64,000 bases of DNA. Source: Hippasteria phrygiana (lineage: Eukaryota > Echinodermata > Asteroidea > Valvatida > Goniasteridae). The DNA is taken from positions 2,790,001 to 2,854,000 of the forward strand of contig JAZGUH010000087.1 in the NCBI GenBank assembly GCA_037893225.1. The letters run 5' to 3'. A model generated the notes under the pieces. That model worked only from the letters and a program-made list of their open reading frames with translations, was not told the DNA's origin and made no database searches. The position numbers and the translations under genes were made by a program. Positions 9,396 through 24,800 of this stretch are shown here, one piece after another; within the stretch, counting starts at the first letter, position 1; each line of letters opens with the position of its first letter.

Positions 9396-12300
9396 GTCAT
9401 ACCCTAGGGAATTTGACAGGCATGGAGCAATAAATAGACGGTAACATGTACACAGATGTTGGCCGGAAAGAAAATAAACATTGCGAGGTTTGCATTTTCT
9501 CCACAAGTTTTAACTCTAAGAAGCCGCCGATGATTGCAACATGTAGCGCCAGATCTAAGCTATCCATACATGTCAAAATTACTGCATTTGGTTGATATTT
9601 CATGCAATTATGAATGAGTAGAGCAAGTCCATACCCCAGGGAATTTGACAGGCATGGAGCAATAAATAGAAGGTAACATGTACACAGATGTTGGCCGGAA
9701 AGAAAATAAACATTGCGAGGTTTGAATTTTCTCCACAAGTTTTAACTCTAGGAAGCCGCCGATGATTGCAACACGTAGCGCCAGATCTAAGCTATCCATA
9801 CATGTCAAAATTACTGTATTTGGTTGATATTTAATGCAATTATGAATGAGTAGAGCAAGTCATACCCCAGGGAATTTGACAGGCATGGAGCAATAAATAG
9901 AAGGTAATATGCACACAGATGTTGGCCGGAAAGAAAATAAACATTGCGAGGTTTGAATTTTCTCCACAAGTTTTAACTCTAAGAAGCCGCCGATAATTGC
10001 AACATGTAGCGCCAGATCTAAGCTATCCATACATGTCAAAATTACTGAATCTGGTTGATATTTCATGCAATTATGAATGAGTAAAGCAAGTCATACCCTA
10101 GGGAATTTGACAGGCATGGAGCAATAAATAGAAGGTAATATGCACACAGATGTTGGCCGGAAAGAAAATAAACATTGCGAGGTTTGAATTTTCTCCACAA
10201 GTGTTAACTCTAAGAAGCCGCCGATAATTGCAACATGTAGCGCCAGATCTAAGCTATCCATACATGTCAAAATTACTGAATTTGGTTGATATTTCATGCA
10301 ATTATGAATGAGTAAAGCAAGTCCATACCCCAGGGAATTTGACATGCATGGAGCAATAAATAGACGGTAACATGTACACAGATGTTGGCCGGAAAGAAAA
10401 TAAACATTGCGAGGTTTGAATTTTCTCCACAAGTTTTAACTCTAGGAAGCCGCCGATGATTGCAACACGTAGCGCCAGATCTAAGCTATCCATACATGTC
10501 AAAATTACTGTATTTGGTTGATATTTAATGCAATTATGAATGAGTAGAGCAAGTCATACCCCAGCGAATTTGACATGCATGGAGCAATAAATAGACGGTA
10601 ACATGTACACAGATGTTGGCCGGAAAGAAAATAAACATTGCGAGGTTTGAATTTTCTCCACAAGTTTTAACTCTAGGAAGCCGCCGATGATTGCAACATG
10701 TAGCGCCAGATCTAAGCTATCCATACATGTCAAAATTACTGTATTTGGTTGATATTTAATGCAATTATGAATGAGTAGAGCAAGTCATACCCTAGGGAAT
10801 TTGACAGGCATGGAGCAATAAATAGAAGGTAATATGCACACAGATGTTGGCCGGAAAGAAAATAAACATTGCGAGGTTTGAATTTTCTCCACAAGTTTTA
10901 ACTCTAGGAAGCCGCCGATAATTGCAACAATTAGCGCCAGATCTAAGCTATCCATACATGTCAAAATTACTGAATTTGGTTGATATTTCATGCAATTATG
11001 AATGAGTAAAGCAAGTCATACCCTAGGGAATTTGACAGGCATGGAGCAATAAATAGACGGTAATATGTACACAGATGTTGGCCGGAAAGAAAATAAACAT
11101 TGCGAGGTTTGAATTTTCTCCACAAGTTTTAACTCTAAGAAGCCGCCGATGATTGCAACATGTAGCGCCAGATCTAAGCTATCCATACATGTCAAAATTA
11201 CTGCATTTGGTTGATATTTCATGCAATTATGAATGAGTAGAGCAAGTCCATACCCCAGGGAATTTGACAGGCATGGAGCAATAAATAGAAGGTAATATGC
11301 ACATAGATGTTGGCCGGAAAGAAAATAAACATTGCGAGGTTTGAATTTTCTCCACAAGTTTTAACTCTAAGAAGCCGCCGATGATTGCAACATGTAGCGC
11401 CAGATCTAAGCTATCCATACATGTCAAAATTAATGTATTTGGTTGATTTTTAATGCAATTATGAATGAGTAGAGCAAGTCATACCCCAGGGAATTTGACA
11501 GGCATGGAGCAATAAATAGAAGGTAATATGCACACAGATGTTGGCCGGAAAGAAAATAAACATTGCGAGGTTTGAATTTTCTCCACAAGTGTTAACTCTA
11601 AGAAGCCGCCGATAATTGCAACATGTAGCGCCAGATCTAAGCTATCCATACATGTCAAAATTACTGAATTTGGTTGATATTTCATGCAATTATGAATGAG
11701 TAAAGCAAGTCATACCCTAGGGAATTTGACAGGCATGGAGCAATAAATAGAAGGTAATATGCACACAGATGTTGGCCGGAAAGAAAATAAACATTGCGAG
11801 GTTTGAATTTTCTCCACAAGTGTTAACTCTAAGAAGCCGCCGATAATTGCAACATGTAGCGCCAGATCTAAGCTATCCATACATGTCAAAATTACTGAAT
11901 TTGGTTGATATTTCATGCAATTATGAATGAGTAAAGCAAGTCCATACCCCAGGGAATTTGACATGCATGGAGCAATAAATAGACGGTAACATGTACACAG
12001 ATGTTGGCCGGAAAGAAAATAAACATTGCGAGGTTTGAATTTTCTCCACAAGTTTTAACTCTAAGAAGCCGCCGATAATTGCAACATGTAGCGCCAGATC
12101 TAAGCTATCCATACATGTCAAAATTACTGAATTTGGTTGATATTTCATGCAATTATGAATGAGTAAAGCAAGTCATACCCTAGGGAATTTGACAGGCATG
12201 GAGCAATAAATAGAAGGTAATATGCACACAGATGTTGGCCGGAAAGAAAATAAACATTGCGAGGTTTGAATTTTCTCCACAAGTGTTAACTCTAAGAAGC

Positions 12301-15300
12301 CGCCGATAATTGCAACATGTAGCGCCAGATCTAAGCTATCCATACATGTCAAAATTACTGAATTTGGTTGATATTTCATGCAATTATGAATGAGTAAAGC
12401 AAGTCCATACCCCAGGGAATTTGACATGCATGGAGCAATAAATAGAAGGTAACATGTACACAGATGTTGGCCGGAAAGAAAATAAACATTGCGAGGTTTG
12501 AATTTTCTCCACAAGTTTTAACTCTAGGAAGCCGCCGATGATTGCAACACGTAGCGCCAGATCTAAGCTATCCATACATGTCAAAATTACTGTATTTGGT
12601 TGATATTTAATGCAATTATGAATGAGTAGAGCAAGTCATACCCCAGGGAATTTGACAGGCATGGAGCAATAAATAGAAGGTAATATGCACACAGATGTTG
12701 GCCGGAAAGAAAATAAACATTGCGAGGTTTGAATTTTCTCCACAAGTTTTAACTCTAAGAAGCCGCCGATAATTGCAACATGTAGCGCCAGATCTAAGCT
12801 ATCCATACATGTCAAAATTACTGAATTTGGTTGATATTTCATGCAATTATGAATGAGTAAAGCAAGTCATACCCTAGGGAATTTGACAGGCATGGAGCAA
12901 TAAATAGAAGGTAATATGCACACAGATGTTGGCCGGAAAGAAAATAAACATTGCGAGGTTTGAATTTTCTCCACAAGTGTTAACTCTAAGAAGCCGCCGA
13001 TAATTGCAACATGTAGCGCCAGATCTAAGCTATCCATACATGTCAAAATTACTGAATTTGGTTGATATTTCATGCAATTATGAATGAGTAAAGCAAGTCC
13101 ATACCCCAGGGAATTTGACATGCATGGAGCAATAAATAGACGGTAACATGTACACAGATGTTGGCCGGAAAGAAAATAAACATTGCGAGGTTTGAATTTT
13201 CTCCACAAGTTTTAACTCTAGGAAGCCGCCGATAATTGCAACAATTAGCGCCAGATCTAAGCTATCCATACATGTCAAAATTACTGAATTTGGTTGATAT
13301 TTCATGCAATTATGAATGAGTAAAGCAAGTCATACCCTAGGGAATTTGACAGGCATGGAGCAATAAATAGACGGTAACATGTACACAGATGTTGGCCGGA
13401 AAGAAAATAAACATTGCGAGGTTTGCATTTTCTCCACAAGTTTTAACTCTAAGAAGCCGCCGATGATTGCAACATGTAGCGCCAGATCTAAGCTATCCAT
13501 ACATGTCAAAATTACTGCATTTGGTTGATATTTCATGCAATTATGAATGAGTAGAGCAAGTCCATACCCCAGGGAATTTGACAGGCATGGAGCAATAAAT
13601 AGAAGGTAACATGTACACAGATGTTGGCCGGAAAGAAAATAAACATTGCGAGGTTTGAATTTTCTCCACAAGTTTTAACTCTAGGAAGCCGCCGATGATT
13701 GCAACACGTAGCGCCAGATCTAAGCTATCCATACATGTCAAAATTACTGTATTTGGTTGATATTTAATGCAATTATGAATGAGTAGAGCAAGTCATACCC
13801 CAGGGAATTTGACAGGCATGGAGCAATAAATAGAAGGTAATATGCACACAGATGTTGGCCGGAAAGAAAATAAACATTGCGAGGTTTGAATTTTCTCCAC
13901 AAGTTTTAACTCTAAGAAGCCGCCGATAATTGCAACATGTAGCGCCAGATCTAAGCTATCCATACATGTCAAAATTACTGAATCTGGTTGATATTTCATG
14001 CAATTATGAATGAGTAAAGCAAGTCATACCCTAGGGAATTTGACAGGCATGGAGCAATAAATAGAAGGTAATATGCACACAGATGTTGGCCGGAAAGAAA
14101 ATAAACATTGCGAGGTTTGAATTTTCTCCACAAGTGTTAACTCTAAGAAGCCGCCGATAATTGCAACATGTAGCGCCAGATCTAAGCTATCCATACATGT
14201 CAAAATTACTGAATTTGGTTGATATTTCATGCAATTATGAATGAGTAAAGCAAGTCCATACCCCAGGGAATTTGACATGCATGGAGCAATAAATAGACGG
14301 TAACATGTACACAGATGTTGGCCGGAAAGAAAATAAACATTGCGAGGTTTGAATTTTCTCCACAAGTTTTAACTCTAGGAAGCCGCCGATGATTGCAACA
14401 CGTAGCGCCAGATCTAAGCTATCCATACATGTCAAAATTACTGTATTTGGTTGATATTTAATGCAATTATGAATGAGTAGAGCAAGTCATACCCCAGCGA
14501 ATTTGACATGCATGGAGCAATAAATAGACGGTAACATGTACACAGATGTTGGCCGGAAAGAAAATAAACATTGCGAGGTTTGAATTTTCTCCACAAGTTT
14601 TAACTCTAGGAAGCCGCCGATGATTGCAACATGTAGCGCCAGATCTAAGCTATCCATACATGTCAAAATTACTGTATTTGGTTGATATTTAATGCAATTA
14701 TGAATGAGTAGAGCAAGTCATACCCTAGGGAATTTGACAGGCATGGAGCAATAAATAGAAGGTAATATGCACACAGATGTTGGCCGGAAAGAAAATAAAC
14801 ATTGCGAGGTTTGAATTTTCTCCACAAGTTTTAACTCTAGGAAGCCGCCGATAATTGCAACAATTAGCGCCAGATCTAAGCTATCCATACATGTCAAAAT
14901 TACTGAATTTGGTTGATATTTCATGCAATTATGAATGAGTAAAGCAAGTCCATACCCCAGGGAATTTGACATGCATGGAGCAATAAATAGACGGTAACAT
15001 GTACACAGATGTTGGCCGGAAAGAAAATAAACATTGCGAGGTTTGAATTTTCTCCACAAGTTTTAACTCTAGGAAGCCGCCGATAATTGCAACAATTAGC
15101 GCCAGATTTAAGCTATCCATACATGTCAAAATTACTGAATTTGGTTGATATTTCATGCAATTATGAATGAGTAAAGCAAGTCATACCCTAGGGAATTTGA
15201 CAGGCATGGAGCAATAAATAGACGGTAATATGTACACAGATGTTGGCCGGAAAGAAAATAAACATTGCGAGGTTTGAATTTTCTCCACAAGTTTTAACTC

Positions 15301-18300
15301 TAAGAAGCCGCCGATGATTGCAACATGTAGCGCCAGATCTAAGCTATCCATACATGTCAAAATTACTGCATTTGGTTGATATTTCATGCAATTATGAATG
15401 AGTAGAGCAAGTCCATACCCCAGGGAATTTGACAGGCATGGAGCAATAAATAGAAGGTAATATGCACATAGATGTTGGCCGGAAAGAAAATAAACATTGC
15501 GAGGTTTGAATTTTCTCCACAAGTTTTAACTCTAAGAAGCCGCCGATGATTGCAACATGTAGCGCCAGATCTAAGCTATCCATACATGTCAAAATTAATG
15601 TATTTGGTTGATTTTTAATGCAATTATGAATGAGTAGAGCAAGTCATACCCCAGGGAATTTGACAGGCATGGAGCAATAAATAGAAGGTAATATGCACAC
15701 AGATGTTGGCCGGAAAGAAAATAAACATTGCGAGGTTTGAATTTTCTCCACAAGTGTTAACTCTAAGAAGCCGCCGATAATTGCAACATGTAGCGCCAGA
15801 TCTAAGCTATCCATACATGTCAAAATTACTGAATTTGGTTGATATTTCATGCAATTATGAATGAGTAAAGCAAGTCATACCCTAGGGAATTTGACAGGCA
15901 TGGAGCAATAAATAGAAGGTAATATGCACACAGATGTTGGCCGGAAAGAAAATAAACATTGCGAGGTTTGAATTTTCTCCACAAGTGTTAACTCTAAGAA
16001 GCCGCCGATAATTGCAACATGTAGCGCCAGATCTAAGCTATCCATACATGTCAAAATTACTGAATTTGGTTGATATTTCATGCAATTATGAATGAGTAAA
16101 GCAAGTCCATACCCCAGGGAATTTGACATGCATGGAGCAATAAATAGACGGTAACATGTACACAGATGTTGGCCGGAAAGAAAATAAACATTGCGAGGTT
16201 TGAATTTTCTCCACAAGTTTTAACTCTAGGAAGCCGCCGATAATTGCAACAATTAGCGCCAGATCTAAGCTATCCATACATGTCAAAATTACTGAATTTG
16301 GTTGATATTTCATGCAATTATGAATGAGTAAAGCAAGTCATACCCTAGGGAATTTGACAGGCATGGAGCAATAAATAGACGGTAATATGTACACAGATGT
16401 TGGCCGGAAAGAAAATAAACATTGCGAGGTTTGAATTTTCTCCACAAGTTTTAACTCTAAGAAGCCGCCGATGATTGCAACATGTAGCGCCAGATCTAAG
16501 CTATCCATACATGTCAAAATTACTGCATTTGGTTGATATTTCATGCAATTATGAATGAGTAGAGCAAGTCCATACCCCAGGGAATTTGACATGCATGGAG
16601 CAATAAATAGAAGGTAATATGCACACAGATGTTGGCCGGAAAGAAAATAAACATTGCGAGGTTTGAATTTTCTCCACAAGTTTTAACTCTAAGAAGCCGC
16701 CGATAATTGCAACATGTAGCGCCAGATCTAAGCTATCCATACATGTCAAAATTACTGAATTTGGTTGATATTTCATGCAATTATGAATGAGTAAAGCAAG
16801 TCCATACCCCAGGGAATTTGACATGCATGGAGCAATAAATAGAAGGTAACATGTACACAGATGTTGGCCGGAAAGAAAATAAACATTGCGAGGTTTGAAT
16901 TTTCTCCACAAGTTTTAACTCTAGGAAGCCGCCGATGATTGCAACACGTAGCGCCAGATCTAAGCTATCCATACATGTCAAAATTACTGTATTTGGTTTA
17001 TATTTAATGCAATTATGAATGAGTAGAGCAAGTCATACCCCAGGGAATTTGACAGGCATGGAGCAATAAATAGAAGGTAATATGCACACAGATGTTGGCC
17101 GGAAAGAAAATAAACATTTCGAGGTATGAATTTTCTCCACAAGTTTTAACTCTAAGAAGCCGCCGATAATTGCAACATGTAGCGCCAGATCTAAGCTATC
17201 CATACATGTCAAAATTACTGAATTTGGTTGATATTTCATGCAATTATGAATGAGTAAAGCAAGTCATACCCTAGGGAATTTGACAGGCATGGAGCAATAA
17301 ATAGAAGGTAATATGCACACAGATGTTGGCCGGAAAGAAAATAAACATTGCGAGGTTTGAATTTTCTCCACAAGTGTTAACTCTAAGAAGCCGCCGATAA
17401 TTGCAACATGTAGCGCCAGATCTAAGCTATCCATACATGTCAAAATTACTGAATTTGGTTGATATTTCATGCAATTATGAATGAGTAAAGCAAGTCCATA
17501 CCCCAGGGAATTTGACATGCATGGAGCAATAAATAGACGGTAACATGTACACAGATGTTGGCCGGAAAGAAAATAAACATTGCGAGGTTTGAATTTTCTC
17601 CACAAGTTTTAACTCTAGGAAGCCGCCGATGATTGCAACACGTAGCGCCAGATCTAAGCTATCCATACATGTCAAAATTACTGTATTTGGTTGATATTTA
17701 ATGCAATTATGAATGAGTAGAGCAAGTCATACCCCAGGGAATTTGACAGGCATGGAGCAATAAATAGAAGGTAATATGCACACAGATGTTGGCCGGAAAG
17801 AAAATAAACATTGCGAGGTTTGAATTTTCTCCACAAGTTTTAACTCTAAGAAGCCGCCGATAATTGCAACATGTAGCGCCAGATCTAAGCTATCCATACA
17901 TGTCAAAATTACTGAATTTGGTTGATATTTCATGCAATTATGAATGAGTAAAGCAAGTCATACCCTAGGGAATTTGACAGGCATGGAGCAATAAATAGAA
18001 GGTAATATGCACACAGATGTTGGCCGGAAAGAAAATAAACATTGCGAGGTTTGAATTTTCTCCACAAGTGTTAACTCTAAGAAGCCGCCGATAATTGCAA
18101 CATGTAGCGCCAGATCTAAGCTATCCATACATGTCAAAATTACTGAATTTGGTTGATATTTCATGCAATTATGAATGAGTAAAGCAAGTCCATACCCCAG
18201 GGAATTTGACATGCATGGAGCAATAAATAGACGGTAACATGTACACAGATGTTGGCCGGAAAGAAAATAAACATTGCGAGGTTTGAATTTTCTCCACAAG

Positions 18301-18419
18301 TTTTAACTCTAGGAAGCCGCCGATAATTGCAACAATTAGCGCCAGATCTAAGCTATCCATACATGTCAAAATTACTGAATTTGGTTGATATTTCATGCAA
18401 TTATGAATGAGTAAAGCAA

Positions 18420-18882
18420 GTCATACCCTAGGGAATTTGACAGGCATGGAGCAATAAATAGACGGTAACATGTACACAGATGTTGGCCGGAAAGAAAATA
18501 AACATTGCGAGGTTTGCATTTTCTCCACAAGTTTTAACTCTAAGAAGCCGCCGATGATTGCAACATGTAGCGCCAGATCTAAGCTATCCATACATGTCAA
18601 AATTACTGAATTTGGTTGATATTTCATGCAATTATGAATGAGTAAAGCAAGTCCATACCCCAGGGAATTTGACATGCATGGAGCAATAAATAGACGGTAA
18701 CATGTACACAGATGTTGGCCGGAAAGAAAATAAACATTGCGAGGTTTGAATTTTCTCCACAAGTTTTAACTCTAGGAAGCCGCCGATAATTGCAACAATT
18801 AGCGCCAGATCTAAGCTATCCATACATGTCAAAATTACTGAATTTGGTTGATATTTCATGCAATTATGAATGAGTAAAGCAA
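18420..18882. repeat. Extra 463-bp dimer with a chimeric monomer in the 24-mer HOR unit
   Basis: The 24-monomer unit exceeds its right-hand neighbour by exactly these two monomers. The T copy at 18420 opens like the copy at 18883, including the rare GTTTGCATTTTC and GATGATT. It then ends like an ordinary copy, with ACTGAATTT and GAGTAAAGC instead of ACTGCATTT and GAGTAGAGC. The U copy at 18651 matches that at 18188. The exchange therefore lies within the monomer, between about 18557 and 18609. Confidence 0.85.
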
Positions 18883-21800
18883 GTCATACCCTAGGGAATT
18901 TGACAGGCATGGAGCAATAAATAGACGGTAACATGTACACAGATGTTGGCCGGAAAGAAAATAAACATTGCGAGGTTTGCATTTTCTCCACAAGTTTTAA
19001 CTCTAAGAAGCCGCCGATGATTGCAACATGTAGCGCCAGATCTAAGCTATCCATACATGTCAAAATTACTGCATTTGGTTGATATTTCATGCAATTATGA
19101 ATGAGTAGAGCAAGTCCATACCCCAGGGAATTTGACAGGCATGGAGCAATAAATAGAAGGTAACATGTACACAGATGTTGGCCGGAAAGAAAATAAACAT
19201 TGCGAGGTTTGAATTTTCTCCACAAGTTTTAACTCTAGGAAGCCGCCGATGATTGCAACACGTAGCGCCAGATCTAAGCTATCCATACATGTCAAAATTA
19301 CTGTATTTGGTTGATATTTAATGCAATTATGAATGAGTAGAGCAAGTCATACCCCAGGGAATTTGACAGGCATGGAGCAATAAATAGAAGGTAATATGCA
19401 CACAGATGTTGGCCGGAAAGAAAATAAACATTGCGAGGTTTGAATTTTCTCCACAAGTTTTAACTCTAAGAAGCCGCCGATAATTGCAACATGTAGCGCC
19501 AGATCTAAGCTATCCATACATGTCAAAATTACTGAATCTGGTTGATATTTCATGCAATTATGAATGAGTAAAGCAAGTCATACCCTAGGGAATTTGACAG
19601 GCATGGAGCAATAAATAGAAGGTAATATGCACACAGATGTTGGCCGGAAAGAAAATAAACATTGCGAGGTTTGAATTTTCTCCACAAGTGTTAACTCTAA
19701 GAAGCCGCCGATAATTGCAACATGTAGCGCCAGATCTAAGCTATCCATACATGTCAAAATTACTGAATTTGGTTGATATTTCATGCAATTATGAATGAGT
19801 AAAGCAAGTCCATACCCCAGGGAATTTGACATGCATGGAGCAATAAATAGACGGTAACATGTACACAGATGTTGGCCGGAAAGAAAATAAACATTGCGAG
19901 GTTTGAATTTTCTCCACAAGTTTTAACTCTAGGAAGCCGCCGATGATTGCAACACGTAGCGCCAGATCTAAGCTATCCATACATGTCAAAATTACTGTAT
20001 TTGGTTGATATTTAATGCAATTATGAATGAGTAGAGCAAGTCATACCCCAGCGAATTTGACATGCATGGAGCAATAAATAGACGGTAACATGTACACAGA
20101 TGTTGGCCGGAAAGAAAATAAACATTGCGAGGTTTGAATTTTCTCCACAAGTTTTAACTCTAGGAAGCCGCCGATGATTGCAACATGTAGCGCCAGATCT
20201 AAGCTATCCATACATGTCAAAATTACTGTATTTGGTTGATATTTAATGCAATTATGAATGAGTAGAGCAAGTCATACCCTAGGGAATTTGACAGGCATGG
20301 AGCAATAAATAGAAGGTAATATGCACACAGATGTTGGCCGGAAAGAAAATAAACATTGCGAGGTTTGAATTTTCTCCACAAGTTTTAACTCTAGGAAGCC
20401 GCCGATAATTGCAACAATTAGCGCCAGATCTAAGCTATCCATACATGTCAAAATTACTGAATTTGGTTGATATTTCATGCAATTATGAATGAGTAAAGCA
20501 AGTCCATACCCCAGGGAATTTGACATGCATGGAGCAATAAATAGACGGTAACATGTACACAGATGTTGGCCGGAAAGAAAATAAACATTGCGAGGTTTGA
20601 ATTTTCTCCACAAGTTTTAACTCTAGGAAGCCGCCGATAATTGCAACAATTAGCGCCAGATTTAAGCTATCCATACATGTCAAAATTACTGAATTTGGTT
20701 GATATTTCATGCAATTATGAATGAGTAAAGCAAGTCATACCCTAGGGAATTTGACAGGCATGGAGCAATAAATAGACGGTAATATGTACACAGATGTTGG
20801 CCGGAAAGAAAATAAACATTGCGAGGTTTGAATTTTCTCCACAAGTTTTAACTCTAAGAAGCCGCCGATGATTGCAACATGTAGCGCCAGATCTAAGCTA
20901 TCCATACATGTCAAAATTACTGCATTTGGTTGATATTTCATGCAATTATGAATGAGTAGAGCAAGTCCATACCCCAGGGAATTTGACAGGCATGGAGCAA
21001 TAAATAGAAGGTAATATGCACATAGATGTTGGCCGGAAAGAAAATAAACATTGCGAGGTTTGAATTTTCTCCACAAGTTTTAACTCTAAGAAGCCGCCGA
21101 TGATTGCAACATGTAGCGCCAGATCTAAGCTATCCATACATGTCAAAATTAATGTATTTGGTTGATTTTTAATGCAATTATGAATGAGTAGAGCAAGTCA
21201 TACCCCAGGGAATTTGACAGGCATGGAGCAATAAATAGAAGGTAATATGCACACAGATGTTGGCCGGAAAGAAAATAAACATTGCGAGGTTTGAATTTTC
21301 TCCACAAGTGTTAACTCTAAGAAGCCGCCGATAATTGCAACATGTAGCGCCAGATCTAAGCTATCCATACATGTCAAAATTACTGAATTTGGTTGATATT
21401 TCATGCAATTATGAATGAGTAAAGCAAGTCATACCCTAGGGAATTTGACAGGCATGGAGCAATAAATAGAAGGTAATATGCACACAGATGTTGGCCGGAA
21501 AGAAAATAAACATTGCGAGGTTTGAATTTTCTCCACAAGTGTTAACTCTAAGAAGCCGCCGATAATTGCAACATGTAGCGCCAGATCTAAGCTATCCATA
21601 CATGTCAAAATTACTGAATTTGGTTGATATTTCATGCAATTATGAATGAGTAAAGCAAGTCCATACCCCAGGGAATTTGACATGCATGGAGCAATAAATA
21701 GACGGTAACATGTACACAGATGTTGGCCGGAAAGAAAATAAACATTGCGAGGTTTGAATTTTCTCCACAAGTTTTAACTCTAGGAAGCCGCCGATAATTG

Positions 21801-24800
21801 CAACAATTAGCGCCAGATCTAAGCTATCCATACATGTCAAAATTACTGAATTTGGTTGATATTTCATGCAATTATGAATGAGTAAAGGAAGTCATACCCT
21901 AGGGAATTTGACAGGCATGGAGCAATAAATAGACGGTAATATGTACACAGATGTTGGCCGGAAAGAAAATAAACATTGCGAGGTTTGAATTTTCTCCACA
22001 AGTTTTAACTCTAAGAAGCCGCCGATGATTGCAACATGTAGCGCCAGATCTAAGCTATCCATACATGTCAAAATTACTGCATTTGGTTGATATTTCATGC
22101 AATTATGAATGAGTAGAGCAAGTCCATACCCCAGGGAATTTGACATGCATGGAGCAATAAATAGAAGGTAATATGCACACAGATGTTGGCCGGAAAGAAA
22201 ATAAACATTGCGAGGTTTGAATTTTCTCCACAAGTTTTAACTCTAAGAAGCCGCCGATAATTGCAACATGTAGCGCCAGATCTAAGCTATCCATACATGT
22301 CAAAATTACTGAATTTGGTTGATATTTCATGCAATTATGAATGAGTAAAGCAAGTCCATACCCCAGGGAATTTGACATGCATGGAGCAATAAATAGAAGG
22401 TAACATGTACACAGATGTTGGCCGGAAAGAAAATAAACATTGCGAGGTTTGAATTTTCTCCACAAGTTTTAACTCTAGGAAGCCGCCGATGATTGCAACA
22501 CGTAGCGCCAGATCTAAGCTATCCATACATGTCAAAATTACTGTATTTGGTTTATATTTAATGCAATTATGAATGAGTAGAGCAAGTCATACCCCAGGGA
22601 ATTTGACAGGCATGGAGCAATAAATAGAAGGTAATATGCACACAGATGTTGGCCGGAAAGAAAATAAACATTTCGAGGTATGAATTTTCTCCACAAGTTT
22701 TAACTCTAAGAAGCCGCCGATAATTGCAACATGTAGCGCCAGATCTAAGCTATCCATACATGTCAAAATTACTGAATTTGGTTGATATTTCATGCAATTA
22801 TGAATGAGTAAAGCAAGTCATACCCTAGGGAATTTGACAGGCATGGAGCAATAAATAGAAGGTAATATGCACACAGATGTTGGCCGGAAAGAAAATAAAC
22901 ATTGCGAGGTTTGAATTTTCTCCACAAGTGTTAACTCTAAGAAGCCGCCGATAATTGCAACATGTAGCGCCAGATCTAAGCTATCCATACATGTCAAAAT
23001 TACTGAATTTGGTTGATATTTCATGCAATTATGAATGAGTAAAGCAAGTCCATACCCCAGGGAATTTGACATGCATGGAGCAATAAATAGACGGTAACAT
23101 GTACACAGATGTTGGCCGGAAAGAAAATAAACATTGCGAGGTTTGAATTTTCTCCACAAGTTTTAACTCTAGGAAGCCGCCGATGATTGCAACACGTAGC
23201 GCCAGATCTAAGCTATCCATACATGTCAAAATTACTGTATTTGGTTGATATTTAATGCAATTATGAATGAGTAGAGCAAGTCATACCCCAGGGAATTTGA
23301 CAGGCATGGAGCAATAAATAGAAGGTAATATGCACACAGATGTTGGCCGGAAAGAAAATAAACATTGCGAGGTTTGAATTTTCTCCACAAGTTTTAACTC
23401 TAAGAAGCCGCCGATAATTGCAACATGTAGCGCCAGATCTAAGCTATCCATACATGTCAAAATTACTGAATTTGGTTGATATTTCATGCAATTATGAATG
23501 AGTAAAGCAAGTCATACCCTAGGGAATTTGACAGGCATGGAGCAATAAATAGAAGGTAATATGCACACAGATGTTGGCCGGAAAGAAAATAAACATTGCG
23601 AGGTTTGAATTTTCTCCACAAGTGTTAACTCTAAGAAGCCGCCGATAATTGCAACATGTAGCGCCAGATCTAAGCTATCCATACATGTCAAAATTACTGA
23701 ATTTGGTTGATATTTCATGCAATTATGAATGAGTAAAGCAAGTCCATACCCCAGGGAATTTGACATGCATGGAGCAATAAATAGACGGTAACATGTACAC
23801 AGATGTTGGCCGGAAAGAAAATAAACATTGCGAGGTTTGAATTTTCTCCACAAGTTTTAACTCTAGGAAGCCGCCGATAATTGCAACAATTAGCGCCAGA
23901 TCTAAGCTATCCATACATGTCAAAATTACTGAATTTGGTTGATATTTCATGCAATTATGAATGAGTAAAGCAAGTCATACCCTAGGGAATTTGACAGGCA
24001 TGGAGCAATAAATAGACGGTAACATGTACACAGATGTTGGCCGGAAAGAAAATAAACATTGCGAGGTTTGCATTTTCTCCACAAGTTTTAACTCTAAGAA
24101 GCCGCCGATGATTGCAACATGTAGCGCCAGATCTAAGCTATCCATACATGTCAAAATTACTGCATTTGGTTGATATTTCATGCAATTATGAATGAGTAGA
24201 GCAAGTCCATACCCCAGGGAATTTGACAGGCATGGAGCAATAAATAGAAGGTAACATGTACACAGATGTTGGCCGGAAAGAAAATAAACATTGCGAGGTT
24301 TGAATTTTCTCCACAAGTTTTAACTCTAGGAAGCCGCCGATGATTGCAACACGTAGCGCCAGATCTAAGCTATCCATACATGTCAAAATTACTGTATTTG
24401 GTTGATATTTAATGCAATTATGAATGAGTAGAGCAAGTCATACCCCAGGGAATTTGACAGGCATGGAGCAATAAATAGAAGGTAATATGCACACAGATGT
24501 TGGCCGGAAAGAAAATAAACATTGCGAGGTTTGAATTTTCTCCACAAGTTTTAACTCTAAGAAGCCGCCGATAATTGCAACATGTAGCGCCAGATCTAAG
24601 CTATCCATACATGTCAAAATTACTGAATCTGGTTGATATTTCATGCAATTATGAATGAGTAAAGCAAGTCATACCCTAGGGAATTTGACAGGCATGGAGC
24701 AATAAATAGAAGGTAATATGCACACAGATGTTGGCCGGAAAGAAAATAAACATTGCGAGGTTTGAATTTTCTCCACAAGTGTTAACTCTAAGAAGCCGCC

